The translations under genes were made by a program, and so were the position numbers. The notes beneath the pieces are model-generated. The model made no database searches. It had not been told where the DNA came from and saw only the letters and a program-made list of their open reading frames with translations. DNA of 64,000 bases from Opitutaceae bacterium (GTDB lineage: Bacteria; Verrucomicrobiota; Verrucomicrobiia; Opitutales; Opitutaceae), in the NCBI GenBank assembly GCA_028284235.1, contig JANQSC010000017.1, positions 1-64,000 on the forward strand, written 5' to 3'. Of the stretch, positions 35,261 through 44,273 are shown piece after piece (positions within the stretch are counted from its first letter, which is position 1; each line of letters opens with the position of its first letter).

Positions 35261-36109
35261 TCAGGTGTAGCTGACGACCGTTTCCTCGCTCGTCGGCGTC
35301 TTCATCAGCGCGATCACTTTCTTCGTCGCGAAATCTTCCATGTCAATAATGAGGGTCTCCTGCCTCGACTGCAGCAAATGCACCAGAAGCATGAGGACGA
35401 TACTGAGCAAAAGAGCGATAAAGGTCGAGTTGAACGCCAGTCCCAAACTCGACGTCACGCCGCTGATATCCCCCTGGATCGCCATGTCCGCCTGGCCGAG
35501 GGCCTCGCTGATACCGCGAACCGTACCGATAAATCCGACCGACGGAATCGCCCAGGCGATGTACCGAACCAGCGAAAGGTCCGATTCCAGCTGCTCGTAA
35601 GCCATTTCCGAACGCTCGCTCACCGCGTGGGCCGCGTCCTGGATCGACCGCGTGGCGTCGAATCGGTGCAGCGCGGCCAAAATCACGTCCGGCAGAATTT
35701 TGTCCCGCAATCGCGGCATCCGCCTCACCTGGCTTTCCACCTCCTTGAAGTGAGCCAGCGCCTCCTCCGGAATGATTCGCTCGCCTCTCGAAATCTTCAG
35801 AAACTGGTGGTCGACCATCGATTGCTCTGAAAATAGGCGGAGAAATTTAAAAACGATGATAATCGACGCCCACATCATGAGAACCAAACACGCCAACTGC
35901 TCGTAATTCTTAAGAATCACCGTGAGGGAACGTTCAGGAGTAAAGGTCCCGTCCGGATTCTGGCTGGCCTGAATACTGTTGGTGATCTCGATATCCTCAG
36001 CGACAGGCCAGATGTAGAACTTGTAGACCGAAAACACGACGGCGAACGAGACTATCAGCCCCACCGTTTGAATGATCAAATCTCGCGAAAAAAACCCTTT
36101 ACTCTTCAT
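35261..36109 (-). CDS. MotA/TolQ/ExbB-family proton channel protein
   Basis: 282 aa. The family signature IAWAIPSVGFIGTVRGISEAL (184-204) and the second conserved helix GVTSSLGLAFNSTFIALLLSI (about 217-237) are clear. Two earlier helices (about 12-34 and 68-90) give a four-helix TolQ/MotA-like layout with a cytoplasmic segment of about 95 residues between helices 2 and 3. Such proteins form pentamers around a dimer of single-helix Asp-bearing partners and use the proton or sodium gradient. The usual ExbD/TolR gene is absent; the two VWA proteins downstream carry the matching helix. First gene of the operon. Confidence 0.88.
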   Translation of the reverse strand: MKSKGFFSRDLIIQTVGLIVSFAVVFSVYKFYIWPVAEDIEITNSIQASQNPDGTFTPERSLTVILKNYEQLACLVLMMWASIIIVFKFLRLFSEQSMVDHQFLKISRGERIIPEEALAHFKEVESQVRRMPRLRDKILPDVILAALHRFDATRSIQDAAHAVSERSEMAYEQLESDLSLVRYIAWAIPSVGFIGTVRGISEALGQADMAIQGDISGVTSSLGLAFNSTFIALLLSIVLMLLVHLLQSRQETLIIDMEDFATKKVIALMKTPTSEETVVSYT

Positions 36110-36335
36110 ATTCCAATCCTGCCAAGCGCGGCTAACTCCAATCTTTTCAGTCTACGTAAACTCTCGACGAAATCCAGCATTCGTTCCGCATATCTCTACG
36201 GTGACGAATTCTTTACGGATTCATCGAATAATAACCGCAACAAAGCGGATTTACAAATGTCCTCAATAAGTCCAATATTCGCGTCATAACAACGAATCCA
36301 ATCAAACCAGCGATTGCGTAGTTATATCAACAGGT

Positions 36336-36935
36336 ATGAATCGGTCGAAACGTTTTAGAATCACAACCGCCGCCGCCATCGGCATCGCGCTCCTGACGTT
36401 CCAGTGGGGTTGCGCCGGTCCGGCAGCATCGAAAACCGTTAAAGGCGCAGGAACGGGCGCCGCCATCGGAGCCGTCGGAGGTCTCGTCACTGGACAGGAC
36501 GCGGGCGGAATCGCCGCCGCCGGAGCCGCCGGAGCCCTGGTAGGGGCCACAGTCGGGGCCATCCAGGAGAGCAAAGAGCGAAAGCGGCAGGACACGCTCG
36601 CCCAGCAGCGCGCCTACAACCAGGCGATCGCCATGCAGAAGCGAGCCATCGACAAGGAAAAGGCCGCCCTGCAGGAAGAGCTCGAAATCGCCGAAGGTTT
36701 CCGCATTTCCAACGCCGAGCTGGAAGAAATGTCCGGGCGGGCCGAATCCGCCGAGGAGCAACTCAAGGCCCTGCAAGCCAAACGCCAAGCCGCTATCGAC
36801 CGCAAAAAAGCGCTCGACGAAATGGTACAGCGTGAAAAAGACGCCCTCGCCGAAATCGAGCGCCTGGAAAGAGAACTCGAGGCTCTCGAGGCTGGAAATC
36901 AGGACCTGCTGAGCGATATTGACTCAACTCCCTAA
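36336..36935 (+). CDS. Glycine-zipper, coiled-coil envelope lipoprotein
   Basis: 199 aa. A signal peptide ends at FQWGC, an imperfect lipobox. A glycine-zipper segment (about 37-73, repeated GxxxG: GAGTGAAIGAVGG and AGALVGATVGA) can insert in membranes. The rest (about 75-195) is a long charged coiled coil. It is divergent from the ExbB-like operon (226-base gap) and 30 bases upstream of the next lipoprotein. The size and glycine zipper recall outer-membrane lipoproteins of the YMGG/SlyB type. No enzyme motif. Confidence 0.72.
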   Translation: MNRSKRFRITTAAAIGIALLTFQWGCAGPAASKTVKGAGTGAAIGAVGGLVTGQDAGGIAAAGAAGALVGATVGAIQESKERKRQDTLAQQRAYNQAIAMQKRAIDKEKAALQEELEIAEGFRISNAELEEMSGRAESAEEQLKALQAKRQAAIDRKKALDEMVQREKDALAEIERLERELEALEAGNQDLLSDIDSTP

Positions 36936-36965
36936 CCTATAATTACTTACGCTTCTAATCTCCCA

Positions 36966-37751
36966 ATGAAACGCCCCATCACTGTACCCGCAATCCTTCT
37001 CGGGGCGTTCCTTGGCATGCTCCTGACGGCCTGTAATACGACCTACAACATGGAGGTCGACGCTATCACCAATCCCACGATCACAGACGCCGAGTCGTAC
37101 GTAATCGTGCCCCGCGACCCCGAGCAAGACGTTAACGACCTTTGGTACAAGGAAACCGTCGCCTACATTAAAACCGCTCTCTCTGGAAAAGGGATGTACG
37201 AAGCTCTGTCCGCCGAAGACGCGGACATGGTCATCGAGGTCGACTACGGAATGGAGCCCCCGCGGCGCGAATTCAAAGTCGTCGAGGAACCCGTCTTCGC
37301 CACCATTCAAGAGCCGGACCGCTACGAGCGCGTCAGCCAAACCGACCCCAAAACGGGCCGGACCATCGTCTACACGGTTCGCATCCCCGGTCGACGCTCC
37401 CGAGAGCTGATCGGGTACGAAGAGCGACTCGTCGCCGTCCTCATCAACGAAAAGTACATGGAGCTGACCGCTAAGGAGAATCTCCTGGAAGCGACCGGCG
37501 ACGTGCCCGCGCAGGAAATCTGGAGCGTACGCGTACGCAACTACGACGAAAACGACGATTTACGCGAATACATCCCCATAATGGCCGCCTCCGTCGCGGA
37601 CTACGTGGGAGAAGACACCGGGTCCAATACCAGTATCCGCCTGAAGGAGAACGACGAAGTCGTGCAGTTCATCAAGCGCGGCATCGTTCAGGAGCCCGAA
37701 ACGGGTCCAATAACCGTAAACGCCCGGGACGAAGCGAGCAGCGACTCGTAG
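36966..37751 (+). CDS. Uncharacterised lipoprotein
   Basis: 261 aa. A type II signal peptide ends with the good lipobox LLTAC (about 20-24). The mature part begins NTTYNMEVDAITNPTI and is mixed alpha/beta; the layout of a lipoprotein with a YVIVP strand early on is seen in envelope lipoproteins of unknown role. An RIPGRRSRELIGYEERL strand pair lies mid-protein. It follows the glycine-zipper lipoprotein by 30 bases, so both are probably co-expressed. It may belong with the divergent channel operon, but adjacency is the only evidence. Confidence 0.7.
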   Translation: MKRPITVPAILLGAFLGMLLTACNTTYNMEVDAITNPTITDAESYVIVPRDPEQDVNDLWYKETVAYIKTALSGKGMYEALSAEDADMVIEVDYGMEPPRREFKVVEEPVFATIQEPDRYERVSQTDPKTGRTIVYTVRIPGRRSRELIGYEERLVAVLINEKYMELTAKENLLEATGDVPAQEIWSVRVRNYDENDDLREYIPIMAASVADYVGEDTGSNTSIRLKENDEVVQFIKRGIVQEPETGPITVNARDEASSDS

Positions 37752-37776
37752 AATAAATCGTTCGATTAGCGGAGTT

Positions 37777-40338
37777 TCAGCTCTTCGGCGGCCCTTTGCC
37801 TGCTAGGTAAGCCACGAACAAAGACGCCACCCGTCTCAGCGGCGCCGGCGTCTCGCCTCGCTGGACTTGCTCGTCCGCAATCTCGAACGCGATCCGATAC
37901 TGTCGAAACAAAGCCCGATAAGCGAATCCCAGTCCGTGTTTGGGGTCGTAAATGTGAGTCGATTCCGACGTGAGCCCGTTCAATTCGATCACTCGAATAT
38001 TCCGCCCCGCCTTCAAGTCCGCCTCTGACGGAACCCGTATGTCGTAACGGCCGAAATGGAATCCCTCGACCCCGCGACTCATAGCGTCGACCGCCGCTTC
38101 CAGTTCCCGGGTCAACAAATGCGCTCCGTCTAAAAAAAGCGCCCCGCGGCAATGCGTCCCCAAATCCGTGAGCGGATAGACCTCCCTATTCAAAATAACC
38201 CGATCCAAATCCGATCCATGGGCGTCGAGAAAATACCGAGCCATTCCCACCGCCCGTTCGTCCGCCAAAATCAGCTCCTCCAAAGTCGACTCGCCATCCC
38301 CCGTCACCGAGACGAACCGCTTGTCTGTAATCGAGAGGATACGCCCCTTTTCCCGCCCCGGATATCGATAGTAGAAGATGCCGAACTCCCGGCCGGACAA
38401 AAATTCCTGCGCGATTGCGTCGCCCGACTCCATTTCGAAAAACGCGCGAGCGTCGGAGGCCGATCGGGCGATCGTCACTCCTTGGCCCCTCTGCCCCATG
38501 TCAGGCTTGAGGGCCAGCGGATAACCCAAGCCATTGTGTTGAAGAAATCGCTCGACCCGCTCGATCTTCGCATCGACCGAACCCTCCGCTCGAACGATCT
38601 CGAATCGACCGACGGGAACGTCGTGTCGTTGCAGATGGGCGAGAATGTCCCCTTTCGACTCGAAAACCAAACCGCTCTCCGGCATGCACGGATTCACCAC
38701 CGTAAGCGAGGTGGCCGACCAACGCCGGATCATTTTCCCGAGAATAAACACGACCACCGGCGGATAAAACAGCCACATGGGCCAAAACTCCCAGCGTTTT
38801 AATCGCAGCCAGCGCGAATACAGTAATCTCCGTCCTCGACGCGTCGCCAAGGCCACGCCCAATCGCGCCAATATCAGTATCGAAACGGTCGATACCAAAA
38901 GCCCCAACAGAGCGATTCCCTCGTGTTGCTCGAAGAATTCGACAAAGGCGCCACCAAGCAAATACGACAATCCCACAAGCGCTGGCGTCCAAATCGCGGC
39001 GGCGAAAAAGAGAGCGAACGCGAATCGCAACGGACTCGCCTTGATGATTCCCGCGGCGAGATACGTGGGCACTCGGCTGCCCGGGACAAACCGAGTGCCA
39101 ATGACCACAGCGAGCCCCTTCCGGTCAAACCACCGTCCATACCGCTCCACCGATTGCTCGCTCAGTAAATTACGAATAACCGGCAGCTTCAAAGCGGGTC
39201 GCCCCAGAACGCGACCCATGAGGTAAATCGCGAAATCGCCCACGAAAATCCCCAGCAAGCAGCCGACGATTGCGAGCCACAAGGGAATCGCGTCGCGAGA
39301 CGCCAACAATCCGCCGCCAATACAGGCCAAATCTTCGCTCGCGAAAGTGGCGACCCCCAAAAGCACCGCCATAACATAGCCATTTCTTTGATACGCGACC
39401 GGCGCTGCCAACACCTGTTCTCCCACCTCAAGCTCGATCCGCTCAATCGCCTCGCCGGATTCGACTTCCTTGGCAAACCGCGACACGAGAAGCGCCACAT
39501 CAAAGGCCCGCCGTTCAATCATTAGATGGCCCGCCCCTTCGAAAACCCTCAACTCCGCCTGCGGCATCAACGCCTTGTGAGTGCGGGCCGCCTCTACCGG
39601 AACCAGTGGATCGCGATCGCCATGCACGATCAAGACAGGCTTTTGCCACTCACGCAGCGTCTGTTCCAAAGGACGCTGGTCGGTATCGTAAAAGTTGCGG
39701 GCGTACCGTTTGTTGAGCAACACACGTTCGAACCCGCCGAAATGCGGTACCAGCCAATCCACGGCCCAAAGGCAAAACAACTGCCCCGCATGCAGGGCCC
39801 GATTCAACGTGTAGTCCCCGAGCAGTTCGTATTCCTGCAAACCTATCGAGGATACCAGGGTCAGAGAAGCGACCCGTTCCTCCTGTCTGCCAGCGAACTC
39901 CAGGGCAACCCCGCCGCCCATGCTGTACCCAACTAGATGACTCTCCTCGACATTCAGCGTTTCAAGAAGCGACTCCAAATACCGGGAATGCGCCCGGATC
40001 GAGTAGTCGGGAATCGACCGCTGAGAACGACCAAATCCAGGAAGATCGGGAACGAGCAATCGATAGTCCGTCTCCAGGGCCGGTCTCAAATTGTCGAATA
40101 CGCCCGACGCCATAGGACTGCCATGCAGCAACACGAGGACAGGCCGATCATCGTTTGCGTCGAGCTTCGTATCCAAATAACGAATTACGACCGGCGCTTC
40201 CCCTTTTACTCCGCTGGATACAAGAGCCGACTCTTGATGCGGCAACGGAGGGATCTCGGCCGGAAAAAACGTTTTCCAAATCCCCGACGCAACCAGCAGA
40301 GCCACGTATCCAAAAAGAAAAGCTCGCTTCGCGCTCAT
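37777..40338 (-). CDS. Three-domain fusion: alpha/beta hydrolase, DedA membrane domain, ATP-grasp
   Basis: 853 aa. An N-terminal helix (about 7-22) anchors an alpha/beta hydrolase (about 50-290) with LHGSP oxyanion loop, nucleophile Ser 139 in GYSMGG, Asp 243 in HGDRDPL and His 271 in GAGHL. A DedA/VTT membrane domain follows (about 315-500) with TRFVPGSRVPTYLAAG (415-430). The C-terminus (about 550-853) is ATP-grasp-like: ALKPDMGQRGQG and VIELNGLTSE. The single uninterrupted frame argues against an assembly artefact. A role in lipid or peptide remodelling at the membrane is only a guess. It overlaps the NRDE gene by ATGA. Confidence 0.82.
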   Translation of the reverse strand: MSAKRAFLFGYVALLVASGIWKTFFPAEIPPLPHQESALVSSGVKGEAPVVIRYLDTKLDANDDRPVLVLLHGSPMASGVFDNLRPALETDYRLLVPDLPGFGRSQRSIPDYSIRAHSRYLESLLETLNVEESHLVGYSMGGGVALEFAGRQEERVASLTLVSSIGLQEYELLGDYTLNRALHAGQLFCLWAVDWLVPHFGGFERVLLNKRYARNFYDTDQRPLEQTLREWQKPVLIVHGDRDPLVPVEAARTHKALMPQAELRVFEGAGHLMIERRAFDVALLVSRFAKEVESGEAIERIELEVGEQVLAAPVAYQRNGYVMAVLLGVATFASEDLACIGGGLLASRDAIPLWLAIVGCLLGIFVGDFAIYLMGRVLGRPALKLPVIRNLLSEQSVERYGRWFDRKGLAVVIGTRFVPGSRVPTYLAAGIIKASPLRFAFALFFAAAIWTPALVGLSYLLGGAFVEFFEQHEGIALLGLLVSTVSILILARLGVALATRRGRRLLYSRWLRLKRWEFWPMWLFYPPVVVFILGKMIRRWSATSLTVVNPCMPESGLVFESKGDILAHLQRHDVPVGRFEIVRAEGSVDAKIERVERFLQHNGLGYPLALKPDMGQRGQGVTIARSASDARAFFEMESGDAIAQEFLSGREFGIFYYRYPGREKGRILSITDKRFVSVTGDGESTLEELILADERAVGMARYFLDAHGSDLDRVILNREVYPLTDLGTHCRGALFLDGAHLLTRELEAAVDAMSRGVEGFHFGRYDIRVPSEADLKAGRNIRVIELNGLTSESTHIYDPKHGLGFAYRALFRQYRIAFEIADEQVQRGETPAPLRRVASLFVAYLAGKGPPKS

Positions 40339-41078
40339 GGGGCCGACTTTCTCAAAACGAGCGAGCTGCTAATCGGACTCGCGAGCCCGCCAGTGGCGCT
40401 ATCCCGCTCGTAGTAGTCGAAGTCGACCGAATCCACCGAAACCGAGACGACCGAAACGCAGTGCGTTTCCGCGTCTTCGCGCGACATCAGAGGATTGAAC
40501 GCGCGATCGGCATGGCTCCGGTCGCTGTGGTATTCAAACTGTTGATTCGAGTTCCAAAGATCGGCACCGGACTCTAGCAAGTCCATGAATCTCCGGGTCC
40601 GATAGGACTCAACTTCCGACGTGTTGAACGAAGATGTGGTAACAAAGCGATGCCCGGAATCGCGCGACTCCAACCGTTCGCCGTTCCAGTTTAACAGGCG
40701 GCCGTCCACTCCCGGCCCGACCACCCCGAGTATAAACGGTCGAAACGCCTCGAGATCGAGTTTCCGAACCGCGCTCGCCGCCTCCACGACCTCGGTTCGC
40801 GACGCGCAAAGCAATGGAATCTCGCCGCGACTGCGAAACGCGCGGTCTCCCGTATCCGGACGGGTTGCCCCGTAGTTGTTGAGCAAGAACGCGCAAATCC
40901 CCTGGTCGTTCACCGCGATCCAGCTTCCGCCCCCTTGCGTGTCGGTCGGGGCGAGAATTGACACGCCTTCCTTTGAACGCGTTTGCGGCGGGTTCGCTCG
41001 GAGGCGCGACCGACTCTCGTCGCGGTTGAAATACAGCCGGTAGCAATCTTCTCGGGCCGTCCAGCTAACGGTGCACAT
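40335..41078 (-). CDS. NRDE/TANGO2 family protein
   Basis: 247 aa. It begins MCTVSWTA and has LYFNRDESRSR, the Asn-Arg-Asp-Glu motif that names the family, with the initiating Met followed by Cys as in TANGO2 and Ntn-like relatives. GGSWIAVNDQGICAFLLNNY is the other conserved block. TANGO2 homologues have been linked to haem and lipid handling, but bacterial function is unknown. It lies between the DinB-like gene (1-base overlap, TGATG) and the fusion gene (4-base overlap), so the three are translated as a unit. Confidence 0.82.
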   Translation of the reverse strand: MCTVSWTAREDCYRLYFNRDESRSRLRANPPQTRSKEGVSILAPTDTQGGGSWIAVNDQGICAFLLNNYGATRPDTGDRAFRSRGEIPLLCASRTEVVEAASAVRKLDLEAFRPFILGVVGPGVDGRLLNWNGERLESRDSGHRFVTTSSFNTSEVESYRTRRFMDLLESGADLWNSNQQFEYHSDRSHADRAFNPLMSREDAETHCVSVVSVSVDSVDFDYYERDSATGGLASPISSSLVLRKSAP

Positions 41079-41587
41079 CAGCAGTCCACTGTCTGCATGT
41101 ACTTGAGCGTGGAAGGCGCGACTCCGAACGTATCCGCCGGATCAATTCCCTGCATCCGACTGGCGATAGCGATCAACGCGTAGTGATGCACCGTGTGGGA
41201 GGCGAGAAACTTCAATTCCCTGCCAAAGGTCGAGCGCGACCGAGCGTCGTCGTCCTCCGTATTCGCGCTCACGATCACATTCACCTCCTGATTCGGATCG
41301 AGCGTGGCGCGTTCCAATTCCCTCAAGAGATGCTTCGCCCGCTCAATTCCCGAACGCGCGTCGTTCTCGTCGGCGGTATCCCTCACCCGAGCGTCGTAAT
41401 TGACGACCCCTGATTCGATTCCCGCGACAAACGACGCGTAGTGATCCAGTACATGGCGAATGTGCGAACCGATGCTGGAGCCGAAGGAACGGACATCGGA
41501 TTTGACGTACGTCTCGTTGGAATGGCGCTCCAATAAATCGATTCCCTGCTTCAGGAAGTCACAATTATCGCGAATCAAGGAAATCAT
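41078..41587 (-). CDS. DinB/YfiT-like four-helix metal-binding protein
   Basis: 169 aa, all helical. Histidines in SHIRHVLDHYASF (helix 2) and ASHTVHHYALIAI (helix 4) are spaced like the three-His metal site of DinB/YfiT-fold proteins, often thiol-dependent transferases. No targeting signal. It lies 216 bases after ftsZ and heads the three-gene operon with NRDE and the DedA fusion. The reaction is unknown; a thiol transferase role would be inference. Confidence 0.75.
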   Translation of the reverse strand: MISLIRDNCDFLKQGIDLLERHSNETYVKSDVRSFGSSIGSHIRHVLDHYASFVAGIESGVVNYDARVRDTADENDARSGIERAKHLLRELERATLDPNQEVNVIVSANTEDDDARSRSTFGRELKFLASHTVHHYALIAIASRMQGIDPADTFGVAPSTLKYMQTVDC

Positions 41588-41803
41588 AATCGACTAGTAG
41601 TCAGCTTCATACGGTTATTGGCCGAAATATTTGATTAACCCAATCTTTTTTTCCGGCCGCCCTTGTAAAATCAAAGGGGACACACACACCGCTCCAGTCT
41701 GAAATTAGCGCCGCCATAGCGAAATTAACGCGGAATCCACGCTTCCAATTGCACCGCCGGCCAATTTAGACCGCCCGCAACCAGCGGATCCGTCAGCATT
41801 CGA
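41588..41803. other. Intergenic gap after ftsZ
   Basis: 216 bases with no supportable gene and no clear terminator. Two near-copies of TAATTTCGC-like sequence lie about 20 bases apart (around 41701-41731). It probably separates the dcw transcript from the DinB operon. Confidence 0.4.
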
Positions 41804-43009
41804 TCAAATCGGGATGCGAACCCCTTTGCGGAGATAGGTGGGCGTATCGAGATTTTGACCTTCGAAGATCATTCCGTCCGACTCCTCGAACTCCCCTCGC
41901 GGCTCTCCTTCGTTGAACGAGAATTCGTCCTGCTCCACCTTTACTTTCTTGTCGTGCGTCTGCTTGGCCTTGGGAGCTATCTCCCGCGCGAGCATCTCAG
42001 GTTGAGGGGGTTCCACAAACGGCATTCGCGACCGAATATTCCGGCCCCGGTAAATCGCCACATTGCTGAGATCGCTGGTCCCGATAACGCAAATCTCGAC
42101 CTTGTCCCCGAGGGATTCGTCGATCACCGCGCCCATCACGACATTCGCGTCCTTACCGAACGCGTCCGTGACACTGTCCATGATCGACTGCGTTTCGCTC
42201 ATCCCCAAACTCGCTCCTCCCACCAGATTCACCAGCAACTGGTCCGCCTTTTTAGAGAATTCCGGAGTGTGCAGCAAGGGGCACATCTTGAGGTCCTCGA
42301 TCGCCTCAGCGGACGCGTTCTCCCCAGATCCCTCTCCCAGCCCGAACAATGTCTTGCCCGCCCGGTTGGAGAACACTTGCTGCAGTTGGGAAAAATCAAG
42401 GTTGATCAAACCCGTCTTGTACATCATCGCCCAGATCGACTTGATCGCCCGCTCAATCCACGCGTCCGCCCGCGAAAACGCGTCGAGCAAAGAAGCGCTC
42501 GGGTCGCTTTCCTGAATGAGCAAATCGTTCGGCAGCGGGATCACCGCGTTGGAAACTTCGCGCAATTTCTCCAGCCCTTCTTTGGCCACTTTCGCCCGGG
42601 CCGCCCGTTCGATCGTAAACGGCATCGTCACGAACGCGATCACCGTCGTCCCTTTTTGCGCGGCAATGTCGGCGATCACCGGAGCGACACCCGTTCCCGT
42701 GCCCCCGCCGAGGCCGGCCGTAATGAAAAGCAAGTCCACGCCCTCCACCATTCGCTCGATCAGCGCTTTGTCCGCAAGAGCCGCTTCCTTTCCCACCGCG
42801 GGATCCCCGCCAGCGCCTAAGCCGCAAGTCACATTCTGGCCAATACAATGCTTGTCCATGACCGGCGAGTTCGACAACGCCTGCTGATCGGTATTCACCG
42901 CGGACAAATGCACGCCCTCCGGATTCGAGAGCATTAGCCGGTCGACAATATTCGAGCCGGCCCCGCCGACTCCAATCACCTTGATAGTTATTTGATCGCT
43001 TCCGCTCAC
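41804..43009 (-). CDS. ftsZ: Cell division protein FtsZ
   Basis: Tubulin-like GTPase that forms the division ring. The 401 aa show IKVIGVGGAGSNIVDRL (about 8-24), the signature GLGGGTGTG, and the NTDQQAL and T7-loop regions, then a variable linker and a C-terminal peptide DTPTYLRKGVRIPI, which should bind FtsA. It starts with GTG at 43009, 14 bases after ftsA. Last gene of the dcw cluster. Confidence 0.96.
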   Translation of the reverse strand: MSGSDQITIKVIGVGGAGSNIVDRLMLSNPEGVHLSAVNTDQQALSNSPVMDKHCIGQNVTCGLGAGGDPAVGKEAALADKALIERMVEGVDLLFITAGLGGGTGTGVAPVIADIAAQKGTTVIAFVTMPFTIERAARAKVAKEGLEKLREVSNAVIPLPNDLLIQESDPSASLLDAFSRADAWIERAIKSIWAMMYKTGLINLDFSQLQQVFSNRAGKTLFGLGEGSGENASAEAIEDLKMCPLLHTPEFSKKADQLLVNLVGGASLGMSETQSIMDSVTDAFGKDANVVMGAVIDESLGDKVEICVIGTSDLSNVAIYRGRNIRSRMPFVEPPQPEMLAREIAPKAKQTHDKKVKVEQDEFSFNEGEPRGEFEESDGMIFEGQNLDTPTYLRKGVRIPI

Positions 43010-43023
43010 TTTGTATCGAGATT

Positions 43024-44229
43024 TTAGTGAAATAGACCTTTGAGCTTGCCCATAAATCCGCTCGAGCGCCCGACCCGCTCGTCGGACGCGCTCTGATACT
43101 GGAGCCCGTATTTCAATAGACCCAACACCACGCTGTACTGCGACTCGCGCAACTCGCCGCTGGCCATCGCCCCATTGTCCCCCAACCGGGCGGGAACGTT
43201 GAACACCGATTCAGCGCAATCCTCGATGCGCCGCAAATTCGCCCCGCCGCCGCACACAATCACGCCGCTCGACAGCTTGTCGGGACGGCCCAAAGCGCCC
43301 AGCTTCTTCAAAACCACTTCGAAAATCTCCGTCATCCGAAGCTCGACGATCTTCTCGATGCTCCAAAGAGGAATCGGGCGATCGCCAATTTCGAAGTCGT
43401 TGTTCAGCCACACTTTCTCACTCTTGTTGCGATGCTCCACCACCGCGGAACCATACCGGTGCTTCAAACTCTCCGCCTGGTTGAGGCGCATCCGCAAGCC
43501 GATGCTCAAATCGTTGGAAATGTGATCTCCGCCCAGCGGGACACAGCCCGCAATCAAACACCTCCCACCATTATAAACCGCGTAATCCGTCGAGCCGCGA
43601 CCTACGTCGATCACCAAGCACCCGCCGCGCTTCTCTTCTTCCGAAGCCACCACCGAACCCGCCGCGAGCGCCGAAAGCACAACGTCGTCTACGTGCAGAT
43701 TGAAGCCATTGATGATGTGAATCGCGTCGCCAATTTTCCGAGCGTTGCCATGCACCGTCCAGTAACTCGCCTCCAAACGCTCGCCCTCCAAGTTGAGCGG
43801 CTGATCGACCGCTCGCATGTCCAGCCGATAAGGGCGCTTCAAATGATGGATCACCGCTCGCTCCTCCGGCAGCTCCCGGCCTTTTGCCAGGCCTGAAACC
43901 TGATCGATCTCCTCCTGCGACACTCTCCGGTCGCGGGCGGTGACATTGACCGACGCTTCGCTCGAGAACCCTTCAATGTCGCTGCCGCTAATGGCCAAAT
44001 AAACGCCGTCGATCTTCACTCCCGCCTGTTTTTCGGCCGACAAGATCGCCGCGTGCGCGCAGTCGCTCGCGTCGTGGAAGTCGACAATGTCGCCTTTGAG
44101 CACCCCTTTCGACGAGGATTGGCCCAGACCAATAATGTTGAGGCTCCCGCCTTCGACAATTTCGCCCAAAAGAACCGACACCTTGCTGGTTCCAATCTCG
44201 ATTCCTGCGATTACTTTCGTTTTGTACAC
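43024..44229 (-). CDS. ftsA: Cell division protein FtsA
   Basis: Actin-like protein that tethers FtsZ to the membrane. The 401 aa show AGIEIGTSKVSVLLGE (phosphate 1), LVIDVGRGSTDYAVY (phosphate 2, one Gly replaced by Arg compared with DIGGGTTD), PLGGDHISNDLSIGL, and GVIVCGGGANL. The last residues SGFMGKLKGLFH form the expected amphipathic membrane helix. It starts with GTG at 44229, 44 bases after ftsQ. Confidence 0.94.
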   Translation of the reverse strand: MYKTKVIAGIEIGTSKVSVLLGEIVEGGSLNIIGLGQSSSKGVLKGDIVDFHDASDCAHAAILSAEKQAGVKIDGVYLAISGSDIEGFSSEASVNVTARDRRVSQEEIDQVSGLAKGRELPEERAVIHHLKRPYRLDMRAVDQPLNLEGERLEASYWTVHGNARKIGDAIHIINGFNLHVDDVVLSALAAGSVVASEEEKRGGCLVIDVGRGSTDYAVYNGGRCLIAGCVPLGGDHISNDLSIGLRMRLNQAESLKHRYGSAVVEHRNKSEKVWLNNDFEIGDRPIPLWSIEKIVELRMTEIFEVVLKKLGALGRPDKLSSGVIVCGGGANLRRIEDCAESVFNVPARLGDNGAMASGELRESQYSVVLGLLKYGLQYQSASDERVGRSSGFMGKLKGLFH

Positions 44230-44273
44230 TATTGATCAGCGATTCGATATTTCGTCACAATTAAGTCAATACA

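Noticed and set aside
31599..36109. Zorya defence system or classic Tol/Exb system
   Set aside because: There is no OmpA-type ZorB, ZorC or ZorD, no TonB or TolA/B, and no long-tailed ZorA; only the channel fold is shared.
41855..42820. 321-codon frame opposite ftsZ
   Set aside because: Antisense shadow created by GC-rich codon use in ftsZ.
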